NCBI GenBank assembly: GCA_903839895.1
Contig: CAIMDW010000028.1
Coordinates: 1-32,486 of the forward strand
Reading direction: 5' to 3'
Length of the DNA stretch: 32,486 nt
DNA from: Candidatus Staskawiczbacteria bacterium
GTDB lineage: Bacteria > Patescibacteriota > Minisyncoccia > Minisyncoccales > Staskawiczbacteraceae
Shown here piece by piece: positions 14,044-22,014 of this stretch. Below the pieces are notes generated by a model. It saw only the letters and a program-made list of their open reading frames with translations, ran no database searches and had not been told where the DNA came from. The stretch's first letter is position 1. Each line of letters opens with the position of its first letter. The position numbers were made by a program, and so were the translations under genes.

Positions 14044-15036
14044 ATGGAAAAACAGCATCCGGAGTACCAATATTTGCACTTAATGGAAGAGTTGCTTGAA
14101 AAGGGTTGCGAACAGACTGATGCGGGAACGGGCGTAAAAACCTACAGCCTTTTTGGCAAGCAGATGAGGTTTGATTTGTCCGAAGGATTTCCTTTGCTGA
14201 CCACTAAAAAAGTTTATTGGAAAGGAGTCATAGAAGAGCTTTATTGGTTTATGTCTGGGCAGAAAAACATAAAATATCTGGTAGACAAGAATGTGCATAT
14301 TTGGGACGATTATCCATACAGGATTTACAATGAAAAAGTAGACAAAGGTGCAGAGCCTGTAATGACAAAAGACGAATTCATTGAAAAAATTGCAAAGGAT
14401 GAGGAATTTGCAAAAAAGCATGGGAATTTGCCGTTTGTTTATGGTGATTTGTGGCGCCACTGGCCCACAAAAACGCCGGGCAGGACAGTTGACCAACTGC
14501 AATGGATTGTAGACAATGTGCGAAAAGACAAAAGCACTCATTCAGCAATTGTAAATGTTTGGAACCCGGAATATTTGTATGAAATGGCTTTGCCTGGTGA
14601 AGGTTGCCGTTTTCCAATCTGCCATAATATGTTTCAGATAAATACAAATGGAGGAAAATTATCGCTTCAGCTTTACCAGCGTTCAGCCGACATATTTTTG
14701 GGAGTGCCATTCAATATTGCAAGCTATGCTTTGCTGACAATGATTCTGGCACAAATAACAGGAAACCAGCCGGGAGAATTCATCCATACTTTTGGAGATG
14801 TCCATTTTTACGAAGATCACGTGGAAGCTATAAAAGAGCAATTACAAAGGGACCCAAAGCCTTTGCCAACAATAAAAATTGACTCAAGCATCAAAGAAAT
14901 TGACGACTTTAAGCCGGAATTGGTTGAACTGATAGGCTATGATTCGCACCCGACAATAAAAGCTTCGCTGACTCCGGTGGGAGGATTGGTAACGCAAAGT
15001 TGGCGCGACAATTGGAAAAAATTAACAAAATCATAA
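14044..15036 (+). CDS. thyA: Thymidylate synthase (ThyA type)
   Basis: 330 residues from the ATG at 14044; an in-frame ATG at 14026 inside dcd is possible but would add six residues absent from the family start. Makes dTMP from dUMP and methylene-tetrahydrofolate. GFPLLTTKKVYWKGVIEEL is the folate/phosphate region; CRFPICHNMFQ carries the catalytic cysteine; QRSADIFLGVPFNIASYALL is the signature dUMP-binding stretch. The extra 60-odd residues between the small-domain segments (around IYNEKVDKGAEPVMTKDEF) match the longer Lactobacillus-type form rather than the 264-residue E. coli form. Confidence 0.95.
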   Translation: MEKQHPEYQYLHLMEELLEKGCEQTDAGTGVKTYSLFGKQMRFDLSEGFPLLTTKKVYWKGVIEELYWFMSGQKNIKYLVDKNVHIWDDYPYRIYNEKVDKGAEPVMTKDEFIEKIAKDEEFAKKHGNLPFVYGDLWRHWPTKTPGRTVDQLQWIVDNVRKDKSTHSAIVNVWNPEYLYEMALPGEGCRFPICHNMFQINTNGGKLSLQLYQRSADIFLGVPFNIASYALLTMILAQITGNQPGEFIHTFGDVHFYEDHVEAIKEQLQRDPKPLPTIKIDSSIKEIDDFKPELVELIGYDSHPTIKASLTPVGGLVTQSWRDNWKKLTKS

Positions 15037-15038
15037 AT

Positions 15039-15578
15039 ATGTTCATTGGAGCAAAACAATTATTGGAATTGGTGAAAGAAAAAAAGCTAATGGAAGGGCT
15101 TTGCGAAAGGGAATTGACCACACCCGAAGGCGCGGGCTTTGACATAAGAATTGGCGAGCTTTATAAAATTTCTGGCAAAGGATTTATGGGCGTGACTGAA
15201 AGGGAAACGCCAGACATGGAATTGGTGGCAAAATTCGAGGAAGGAAAAACCACCCGTATAACTTTAGATCCAAAAGTTTATTACTTAATGAAGACAATTG
15301 AAAAGGTAAATATGCCAAATGACCTTCTGGCAATTTCCACCCCAAGGTCAACTTTGTTCAGGTCAGGAGTTTATATTTTTGGCGGGCAGGTGCCTCCCGG
15401 ATACTGCGGAGAATTGTCCATGGGAATTTATAACTTCCGCGACAGCCCGTTTGATTTAGAAATGGGAGCCCGCGTTTTGCACATAATGTTTTCAGAAGTG
15501 GCAGGCGAATCAAATAATTACAAAGGCCAATGGCAAGGAGGCCGAGTAACCACAGAACAAAAAGAAACCCAAATATAA
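15039..15578 (+). CDS. dCTP deaminase/dUTPase-superfamily protein
   Basis: 179 residues from the ATG at 15039, two bases after the thyA stop. A longer frame reading back into thyA exists but the ATG fits better. Trimeric dUTPase/dCTP deaminase fold: AGFDIRIGELYKI (32-44) near the start, STPRSTLFRSGVYI (100-113) matching the RSSLxRxG loop, and QVPPGYCGELSMGIYNF (117-133) matching the PGxxG-x-ELxxN region. A glutamate (E125) lies where the deaminase has its catalytic one. It differs from dcd upstream, so it may be the dUTPase that turns dUTP into dUMP for ThyA. Substrate is an inference. Confidence 0.75.
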   Translation: MFIGAKQLLELVKEKKLMEGLCERELTTPEGAGFDIRIGELYKISGKGFMGVTERETPDMELVAKFEEGKTTRITLDPKVYYLMKTIEKVNMPNDLLAISTPRSTLFRSGVYIFGGQVPPGYCGELSMGIYNFRDSPFDLEMGARVLHIMFSEVAGESNNYKGQWQGGRVTTEQKETQI

Positions 15579-15582
15579 TTTT

Positions 15583-15939
15583 ATGGAAAAGTTTTTAAAA
15601 GATTATCAGGAGTTCGTTAAATCAATTGCTAAGAAATTTGACGACCCGGAAAAAGAATTGATGACCTGGGGTCTAGGAATTTCCGGTGAAGCTGGAGATG
15701 TGGCTGGTTGCATCAAAAAGACAATTTCGCATAAAGATGGCCAGCTTCCAGGAATTAAAGAAAATTTGGGAGACACTTTGTGGTACATTGTTGCCATTTG
15801 CAATTTTTACAACTGGAATTTGGAAGACGTGATAAAAGAAAATACTGATAAATTAAATAAAAGATATTCTGAGGGAGTGTTTACAGAAAAAGCTGCATGC
15901 AAAAGAGAAAGGATTGATTGGAACGAAAATAAAAAATAA
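15583..15939 (+). CDS. MazG-like nucleotide pyrophosphohydrolase
   Basis: 118 residues, all alpha. GISGEAGDVAGCIKK and ENLGDTLWYIVAICNF give the ExxxD...ExxxD metal-binding pairs of the MazG superfamily. Members hydrolyse (d)NTPs, in some cases dUTP or dCTP, to monophosphates. Lying four bases after the Dcd/dUTPase-like gene and before folA, it probably takes part in deoxynucleotide pool control. Confidence 0.8.
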   Translation: MEKFLKDYQEFVKSIAKKFDDPEKELMTWGLGISGEAGDVAGCIKKTISHKDGQLPGIKENLGDTLWYIVAICNFYNWNLEDVIKENTDKLNKRYSEGVFTEKAACKRERIDWNENKK

Positions 15940-15950
15940 AATATTTTATA

Positions 15951-16445
15951 ATGATTTTATCGATGATATCGGCTGTGGCCGAAAATAGGGTGATTGGGAA
16001 TAAGAATGCTTTGCCTTGGCATATGCCCGCTGACTTTAAATATTTCAAGGAGGCGACCTTGAACAAGACAATTGTGATGGGGCTGAACACTTTTAAGTCT
16101 ATTGGCGATAAGCCTTTGCCTGACAGGAAAAATATTATTTTAAATAACGACGTAAATTATGTTCCGCCCGAAACTTGTTTTGTGGTGCATTCTATTGATG
16201 AATTGATGGAAATGGTAAAAGATGAACCAGAAGTCATGATTTGCGGAGGAGCTTCAGTTTATAAGCAGTTTCTGCCATTGGCTCAAAGATTATGCATAAC
16301 CGAAGTGCACGCCAGTCCGGAAGGCGACACATATTTCCCGGAAGTAAATTTGGCTGAATGGAAAGAAATGAAAAGGGAAGACCACAAAGCCGACGAAAAA
16401 AATATGTACGATTATTCATTTGTAATTTTAGAAAGGATAGCTTAA
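15951..16445 (+). CDS. folA: Dihydrofolate reductase
   Basis: 164 residues; regenerates tetrahydrofolate used up by ThyA. MISAVAENRVIGNKNALPWHMPADFKYFK holds the substrate site, with the conserved acidic residue in PADF; KTIVMGLNTFKSI binds NADPH; EVMICGGASVYKQFLP is the second nucleotide motif; and the end shows YSFVILER. Start: the ATG at 15951 gives a length to the VIG motif close to E. coli FolA, and an internal ATG four codons later is an alternative. Confidence 0.93.
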   Translation: MILSMISAVAENRVIGNKNALPWHMPADFKYFKEATLNKTIVMGLNTFKSIGDKPLPDRKNIILNNDVNYVPPETCFVVHSIDELMEMVKDEPEVMICGGASVYKQFLPLAQRLCITEVHASPEGDTYFPEVNLAEWKEMKREDHKADEKNMYDYSFVILERIA

Positions 16446-16456
16446 TATATTTTAAT

Positions 16457-17926
16457 ATGGCATACAAACCTACAATTGGATTGGAAATTCACGCGGAGTT
16501 AAAGACAAGCTCAAAGATGTTTTGCGGGTGCAAAAATGATCCTGATGAAAAACGGCCGAATATTAATATTTGTCCGGTTTGTTCGGCTCAGCCCGGAGCG
16601 TTGCCGGTAGCAAACGAAGATGCAATTAAAAAGGTTATAAAAACTGGGCTGGCTTTGAATTGCAAAATTGCTGAAAACTCAAAATTCGACAGGAAAAATT
16701 ATTTTTATCCAGATTTGCCGAAAGGTTACCAGATTTCCCAATATGACCAGCCGTTGTGCGAAGGCGGATATTTGGAAATTGAAGGGCATAAAATTAGGAT
16801 TACTAGAATACATTTAGAAGAAGACACAGGAAGCTTAATGCATCCAGAAGGAGCAGATTATTCTTTGGTAAACTTAAACAGGGCTGGAGTGCCTTTGATG
16901 GAATTGGTTACAGAGCCTGATATAACATCTGGCAAAGAGGCCCGTGAATTTGCAGAAGAACTGCAGAGGATTTTTAAATATTTGGGAGTTTCTGATGCTG
17001 ACATGGAAAAAGGACAGATGAGAGTGGAGGTGAATATTTCCATAAGCAAAGATAAGAAGCTTGGCACAAAAGTTGAAATTAAGAATTTAAATTCTTTTAA
17101 AGTTGTTGAAAGGGCAGTTGATTTTGAAATTGCGCGCCAGGAAGAAGTTTTGAATTCCGGGGAAAAAGTTGTGCAGGAAACTAGAGGATGGCACGACAAA
17201 AAGGAAATTACATTTTCGCAGAGGGAAAAGGAAGAAGCGCATGACTACAGATATTTTCCCGAACCCGATTTGCCGGCTCTTCATTTTGAAAAAGAATATG
17301 TCCAAGAAATAAAAGGCACTGTTCCAGAATTGCCGGAACAAAAAAGAGAAAGGTTTAAAGAGCAATTTGGTTTGGATGAAAATTCAATTGAAATTTTTGT
17401 GGAAAATAAAGACCTGAGTGAATATTACGAAAAGGTAATTTCAGAATTTGAAGAGTGGCTTGAAACAGAAAGCGGAAAAAATAAAATTTCAAAAACCGAA
17501 GAGCAAAAAATATTCAAATTGGTTGCGAATTATTTAATTTCAGATGTTAAGGGTTTGCTGGCTGGAAAAGAATTTTCTGAAATTGAATTTAAAATAACTC
17601 CTGAAAATTTTGCAGAGTTTGCAAAGATGATTTACAAAAATGAAATTTCTTCCAAGACAGCAAAAATGGTTTTGGCAGAAATGTTTGGCACCGGAGTTGA
17701 CCCTTCGCAGGTTGTGGATGAAAATAATTGGAGGCAGGTTTCTGATAGCGGGGAACTGGAAAAAATTATAAAGGAAATTATTTTAAAAAATCCAAAAGCA
17801 TCCGAGGATTATAAAAACGGCAAATTGGCCTCTCTGCAATTTTTAGCCGGACAAGTCATGGCAGCCACTCGCGGAACTGCTAGCCCGAAAGTGGTGCACA
17901 AGATTCTGAAAGACCAATTAAGCTAG
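16457..17926 (+). CDS. gatB: Aspartyl/glutamyl-tRNA amidotransferase subunit B
   Basis: 489 residues from the ATG at 16457; an open frame continues upstream into folA but the family begins with YKPTIGLEIHAEL. Kinase-like domain that activates Glu-tRNA-Gln or Asp-tRNA-Asn for amidation. Zinc-type cysteines C23, C25, C39 and C42; FDRKNYFYPDLPKGYQISQYDQP; HLEEDTGSLMH; LVNLNRAGVPLMELVTEPD. The YqeY-like C-terminal tail domain is present (from about KITPENFAEFAKMI). GatA and GatC are not in the window. Eleven bases after folA and so probably co-transcribed, though unrelated in function. Confidence 0.96.
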   Translation: MAYKPTIGLEIHAELKTSSKMFCGCKNDPDEKRPNINICPVCSAQPGALPVANEDAIKKVIKTGLALNCKIAENSKFDRKNYFYPDLPKGYQISQYDQPLCEGGYLEIEGHKIRITRIHLEEDTGSLMHPEGADYSLVNLNRAGVPLMELVTEPDITSGKEAREFAEELQRIFKYLGVSDADMEKGQMRVEVNISISKDKKLGTKVEIKNLNSFKVVERAVDFEIARQEEVLNSGEKVVQETRGWHDKKEITFSQREKEEAHDYRYFPEPDLPALHFEKEYVQEIKGTVPELPEQKRERFKEQFGLDENSIEIFVENKDLSEYYEKVISEFEEWLETESGKNKISKTEEQKIFKLVANYLISDVKGLLAGKEFSEIEFKITPENFAEFAKMIYKNEISSKTAKMVLAEMFGTGVDPSQVVDENNWRQVSDSGELEKIIKEIILKNPKASEDYKNGKLASLQFLAGQVMAATRGTASPKVVHKILKDQLS

Positions 17927-17995
17927 CTTTTATTGACATATTTTAAAACTTATGCTAAGTTTTGGGTAAGCTTTTAATATAGATTTTTCAGCAAC

Positions 17996-18024
17996 TTAAC
18001 AATAAAATCATTGGATTGTATGAT
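17996..18024 (+). promoter_or_regulatory. Promoter of the 75-residue orphan gene
   Basis: TTAACA (17996-18001), 17-base spacer, TATGAT (18019-18024), both one base from consensus. Leader about 16 bases with a GAGGTG ribosome-binding site. A second candidate with a perfect TTGACA (17933-17938), 17-base spacer and a weak TG-n-TAAGTT lies further upstream. Confidence 0.55.
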
Positions 18025-18046
18025 AATGGGGTAAAGAGGTGAAAAG

Positions 18047-18274
18047 ATGAATGAAGATGTGGAAATACAAGGTGACGATACTGTTCAGATAAGGATCAGT
18101 GAAGATCCGAAGTTCCGCGGGAAAATTGCCCACGTTATGGAAGTAAAAAAAGGACAATTTGTCCCGCAGGCGCGACTGAATATTTTTTTGGGTGACGGTC
18201 AAACGGAAGAGAGGACTTTTGCCTTGAATAAATTGGTGCTTATTAACAGGCAGGAAAAAGTTGGAACTGGATAA
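18047..18274 (+). CDS. Small hypothetical protein, 75 residues
   Basis: No family recognised. Predicted mostly beta: alternating hydrophobic runs (TVQIRIS, GKIAHVMEV, ARLNIFLG, RTFALNKLVLI) with turns suggest a small beta barrel or SH3/KOW-like fold, but this is only pattern reading. Soluble, no signal. AGAGGTG sits six to eleven bases before the ATG, and the gene is bounded by its own promoter and terminator. Confidence 0.6.
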   Translation: MNEDVEIQGDDTVQIRISEDPKFRGKIAHVMEVKKGQFVPQARLNIFLGDGQTEERTFALNKLVLINRQEKVGTG

Positions 18275-18275
18275 A

Positions 18276-18289
18276 AACCAGAAATGGTT
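18276..18289 (+). other. Small hairpin with GAAA tetraloop
   Basis: AACCA (18276-18280) pairs with TGGTT (18285-18289) around GAAA, immediately after the stop of the 75-residue gene and before the main terminator. It may help stabilise the 3' end of the mRNA. Confidence 0.35.
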
Positions 18290-18299
18290 CGAGTAATAT

Positions 18300-18323
18300 A
18301 GGAGATTTAATCTCCTTATTTTT
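18300..18323 (+). terminator. Terminator of the 75-residue gene, overlapping the miaA stop
   Basis: AGGAGA (18300-18305) pairs with TCTCCT (18311-18316) around a five-base loop, followed by TTATTTTTTT. The stop codon of the convergent miaA gene (18316-18318) lies in its 3' edge. The minus strand lacks a good T tract. Confidence 0.7.
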
Positions 18324-19212
18324 TTAGAAAATTTTTAAGGAGGTTTTCGGCTTGCTTTTGGGTTTTAATCCAATGTATTCTTTGGTCGCGCTTGAACCAG
18401 GTCATTTGGCGCTTAGCGTAATGCTCGGATTCTTTTTTAATTATTTTTATCATTTCTTCTTTGGTTATTTTATTCTGTAAGTATTGTGCGACATATCGAT
18501 ATTCTAAGCCGAATTCTTCAAGGCGTTTCCAGGATAGGATCTTGCGGAGATTTTTGACTTCCTTTATCATGGCATCATTTTTTAGCCTGATTTTTAGCCT
18601 TTTGGCAATCAAGATTTTAAGCTCTTTCGGACTCTTTTTTATGCCTAAAATCAGGTTTTTAAAGCCCATATCTCTCTGCTGGAGGGCTGGCACAGGGCTG
18701 CCAAGCTTAAGGGCAAGTTCCAGGGCCCTTACAACGCGCCGGGGGTTGTTTTGGTCAATAATACCAGCTCTAGCAGGGTCGAGCATCTGGAGCTGTTTTA
18801 CGAGCTCTGGAAGGGGTATTTTGGCCAATTTCTGCCTTAGTTTCCAGTCTGGTTTTACTTCTGGGATGACTACGCCGTCTGCAATCGATTGTATATAAAA
18901 CCCGGTTCCGCCAACTAAGATTGGCAACCCGCCCTTTTGATGTATATGCCGAACAGCTTTTAGTGCAATTTTTTGGTATTGGGCAACTGTAAACCTTTGT
19001 CTGGGGCTGGCGACATCCAAAAGATAATGGGGGATTTTGCCCATTTCTTTTTTGGTGACTTTGCCAGACCCAATGTCCATGCCTTTGTAGATTTGGCGAG
19101 AATCAGCAGAAATTATTTCACCGTGAAATTTTTTTGCGAGTTTCAAAGACAGGCCGGTTTTTCCCGAAGCCGTCGGCCCCAAAATGACGATTAGTTTGCT
19201 GTCAGTCTCCAT
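18316..19212 (-). CDS. miaA: tRNA dimethylallyltransferase MiaA
   Basis: 298 residues. Adds the dimethylallyl group to N6 of A37 in tRNAs reading U-starting codons. P-loop GPTASGKT (12-19), SADSRQIYKGMDIGSGK, LVGGTGFYIQSI, and NNPRRVVRALEL are the classic segments. The C-terminus (HYAKRQMTWFKRDQRIHWI) is also typical. The gene starts inside the end of miaB, a 22-base overlap, so the two are translationally coupled. Confidence 0.96.
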   Translation of the reverse strand: METDSKLIVILGPTASGKTGLSLKLAKKFHGEIISADSRQIYKGMDIGSGKVTKKEMGKIPHYLLDVASPRQRFTVAQYQKIALKAVRHIHQKGGLPILVGGTGFYIQSIADGVVIPEVKPDWKLRQKLAKIPLPELVKQLQMLDPARAGIIDQNNPRRVVRALELALKLGSPVPALQQRDMGFKNLILGIKKSPKELKILIAKRLKIRLKNDAMIKEVKNLRKILSWKRLEEFGLEYRYVAQYLQNKITKEEMIKIIKKESEHYAKRQMTWFKRDQRIHWIKTQKQAENLLKNFLKK

Positions 19213-20396
19213 GGCTTTGCTCCAGTTACTTTTACTTTTATAAATTCGCCGGGTTTTAAATTTTTAACTAAAATGTTTTTATATTCTTTTGTCCTATCGT
19301 TTAAAATCTCCACTTCTTTTCCGATGTATTTTTTATTTTTTTCCAGCGCTGTTATTTTTAAAATTTCGTTTAGAATTTTCTCGCGCTTCTTTTTTTCGAT
19401 TATTGAAACATTGTCTTTTAGCTTTGCTGCGGCAGTTCCGTGGCGCGGGGAATATTTGTTTATGTAGGCCATGTCATACTTCACATCTCTGAAAAGCTTG
19501 GCAGTATTTTCAAATTGTTTTTTAGTTTCGCCCGGAAATCCCACAATAATGTCGGTAGACAAGCAAACGCCTGGGATTTTTTTGCGAAGTTTTGCAATCT
19601 TATTTTTATATTCTTTTATGGTGTAATGGCGGTTCATCAATTTTAAAATTTGATCATCGCCAGATTGCACAGGCAAGTTCAAATATGGAGTCACTTTTTT
19701 GCATTCTGCCATGGCGGAAATCACCTCGTCGGAAAAATCTTTCGGATGGGAAGAGGTGAATCTTATCCAAAAGCTTCCTTGGATTTTATTTATCTGCCTT
19801 AATAATTTTGGGAAATTTGTTTTCTTGTCTTTGTAGCTGTTTACGTTTTGACCGAGCAGCCAAATTTCTTTGCAGCCTCTTTTTACTGAATTTTTTATTT
19901 CTGAAATTATGTTTTTTGCGGGTCTTGAAATTTCGCGACCCCTTGCATAAGGCACAACGCAGTAGCTGCAGAAATTATTACAGCCTGTCATAATTGGAAT
20001 GTTAGCTGAAAATTTTGAAGAGTATCTCGGCGCGATGTCTAAATAGTCTTTTTTTGATTTTATATTTTTGCCGAGTAATTTTGACAGGTTGGAAATTTCT
20101 TTTATATCAATTACATGATTAAACAGATTTGAAAATTTCTTTTTGTCTTTTTTCAAAATGCAGCCGGTTAAAACTGTTACAGGCTTTTTTTTGAATTTTT
20201 CAATTTTTTCTAAGATTCCATAAACCCTGTTTACAGCCGACTGTCGGACTGAACACATTGTAATTACAACCAAATCTGCCTCAGTTATATTGGAGGTTTG
20301 CTTGTATCTTATGCCTTCTAAAACAGCGGCGACCCTTTCAGAGTCGCTTATGTTCATTTGGCATCCGTAAACTATGATGTGATATTTTTTTTGCAT
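19191..20396 (-). CDS. miaB: tRNA methylthiotransferase MiaB
   Basis: 401 residues. Radical-SAM enzyme that turns i6A37 into ms2i6A37, the step after MiaA. N-terminal UPF0004 domain with cluster cysteines C12, C48 and C79; radical-SAM cysteines C139, C143 and C146 in GCNNFCSYCVVPYARG; TRAM domain at the end (KYIGKEVEIL onward). Slightly shorter than the ~450-residue average. Order in the operon is miaB then miaA. One base separates it from the upstream membrane-protein gene. Confidence 0.93.
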   Translation of the reverse strand: MQKKYHIIVYGCQMNISDSERVAAVLEGIRYKQTSNITEADLVVITMCSVRQSAVNRVYGILEKIEKFKKKPVTVLTGCILKKDKKKFSNLFNHVIDIKEISNLSKLLGKNIKSKKDYLDIAPRYSSKFSANIPIMTGCNNFCSYCVVPYARGREISRPAKNIISEIKNSVKRGCKEIWLLGQNVNSYKDKKTNFPKLLRQINKIQGSFWIRFTSSHPKDFSDEVISAMAECKKVTPYLNLPVQSGDDQILKLMNRHYTIKEYKNKIAKLRKKIPGVCLSTDIIVGFPGETKKQFENTAKLFRDVKYDMAYINKYSPRHGTAAAKLKDNVSIIEKKKREKILNEILKITALEKNKKYIGKEVEILNDRTKEYKNILVKNLKPGEFIKVKVTGAKPWRLTAN

Positions 20397-20397
20397 T

Positions 20398-22014
20398 TTA
20401 CCTTATTTCTTCTTTGCGGTCTTTGATGAAGTATCGCCATTTTTCTATGAATTCAACGAAAACTGAAAATGGCATATCAACTAAAGCGTTGAATAATGCG
20501 GTCAGGGCGTTATATCTTTTCCATTTGTTGGAAATCCATCGGCCCAATCCTTGCAATGGCAGGAAGAAAACGTCGCTTAAAAAGCTTAAGAACCCTTCTT
20601 TTTCCTCTTCCATGGTTAATTCTTGCGCGCGCTTTGCCACAGCTGTTCCTGCAAATAAAATTATTGCGATGAATATCATATCTATGACAATGGAAGAAGC
20701 GGGGAAGTCAAAACGGTTGAGGACATAATAAATTGCTCCAAAAGTTATGAAGGTTGAAATAACGTAAATGAGCGACAGGAAAATCTTCATCCCAAAACCT
20801 CTTTTTTTGCTTATTTTAATTTCATAAGAATCCAAAGATTCCCTTTTGTAAACGATTTTCATCGTCTCTAAAGTGACTAGATTTAAGTTTTTTTTGGAAG
20901 GTTTTTTTACGTTTGCAACCAACAAGAACATTAAGAATGTCGGGATTAGAATATCGACTGCCAGAAGCGCAAAATTGATTCGGTTGCCCAATATTTTTTC
21001 TATTATTATTTCTAAAAGCAGAAGCGACAGGACTTTTGTTATGAAAATGGAAATGGTTGAATAAATTGCAGCTCGGGAAATCCGCGCCTTCAAAGTGGAT
21101 AATCTTTTAGAGTAAACATTTTTTATCAGGTTTTCTAAAATGGCAGGCTCGGAAATTTCGTTGTTGATTTCTGCGGGATTTTTGCTTGACAAAATATCTC
21201 CAATCATCAGGTATGGAGTGTCGTATTTTTCGCAAATGTAATAAAACTTGTTTGCCAGGGGATTTGCCAGATCTTTTTCTATTTCCCTCCAAATTTTGAA
21301 AATGTCCTGGGCAGCTTTTGGAATAGACTGGTCTTTCGTCCATTCAGGATATCTGTATTTTATCAAGTGGTAGCTGATTATGGGCTTGTCAAACTTAAAA
21401 AGCGCCAGGCAAATTGCAATATAAATTTGTATGTCTTTTTCTTCGAGAGTCAAAAGATTCGAATCAAAAATTTTTTCAGAAACTTTTATCTGTTGTTTCA
21501 TGTTTCCGAACATGAAATTAATCAATGCCATTTCACGAACGGAAGGGGCGAGGCTCTCTTCAATTTCGCAAGCTGCAACATCTATGAGCCAGTTATAAAA
21601 ATTCAGCCCGGCTTTGCCTTGCTTGTTTTCCGGGTTGTTTTTCAAGATAAAAACATACTTGTCGACTATTTTCTGGACTTCTCCATTTTTTGTTTCCTCA
21701 ATTTTGTCGTTGGCAAAATGTCCTCCGCGTATCAGGTCTAAAATAAGGCCCTCCGCAGAGCCTTCCGTATTGGAAAAGTTGTTCATTTCAAAATCGAAAA
21801 ACCTTCTTTTTAGTTTCCTGATGATTGCGGCCCTTCGCATCAGATGCTCTTCTTTCCAGTCTACAATTGTCCTGATTTGCTCGTAAAAAGCGGCAACTTT
21901 TTGCGCAACCTCATCTACATGGATTGTGGCTGCTTCCGGTTTTTGAGTTTCCAGCCTATGCGCCAGGTTATACTGGGTTATGAGTTTTTTTGTTGCTTCA
22001 GAGAGATCTTGCAT
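20398..22014 (-). CDS. Hypothetical membrane protein, 538 residues
   Basis: No family recognised. Residues 1-310 are a soluble, mostly helical domain rich in charged residues. They are followed by four predicted transmembrane helices at about 314-340, 347-368, 408-432 and 440-460, and a soluble tail (about 461-538). Between helices 2 and 3 a basic loop (371-409) contains KIVYKRESLDSYEIKISKKRG, so the two halves likely form a cytosolic scaffold. The ATG lies inside the thrS 3' end (17-base overlap), and miaB follows after one base, so it is firmly within this operon. Role unknown; the location between aminoacylation and tRNA modification genes need not be functional. Confidence 0.75.
   Translation of the reverse strand: MQDLSEATKKLITQYNLAHRLETQKPEAATIHVDEVAQKVAAFYEQIRTIVDWKEEHLMRRAAIIRKLKRRFFDFEMNNFSNTEGSAEGLILDLIRGGHFANDKIEETKNGEVQKIVDKYVFILKNNPENKQGKAGLNFYNWLIDVAACEIEESLAPSVREMALINFMFGNMKQQIKVSEKIFDSNLLTLEEKDIQIYIAICLALFKFDKPIISYHLIKYRYPEWTKDQSIPKAAQDIFKIWREIEKDLANPLANKFYYICEKYDTPYLMIGDILSSKNPAEINNEISEPAILENLIKNVYSKRLSTLKARISRAAIYSTISIFITKVLSLLLLEIIIEKILGNRINFALLAVDILIPTFLMFLLVANVKKPSKKNLNLVTLETMKIVYKRESLDSYEIKISKKRGFGMKIFLSLIYVISTFITFGAIYYVLNRFDFPASSIVIDMIFIAIILFAGTAVAKRAQELTMEEEKEGFLSFLSDVFFLPLQGLGRWISNKWKRYNALTALFNALVDMPFSVFVEFIEKWRYFIKDRKEEIR

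Noticed and set aside
16358-16456. Extension of gatB back into folA
   Set aside because: The sequence is the folA 3' end in another frame; GatB proteins start at the YKPTIGLEIH motif reached from 16457.
17933-17961. Perfect TTGACA with weak -10 (TAAGTT) upstream of the 75-residue gene
   Set aside because: A better spaced pair at 17996-18024 has two near-consensus boxes; the upstream one is kept only as an alternative.
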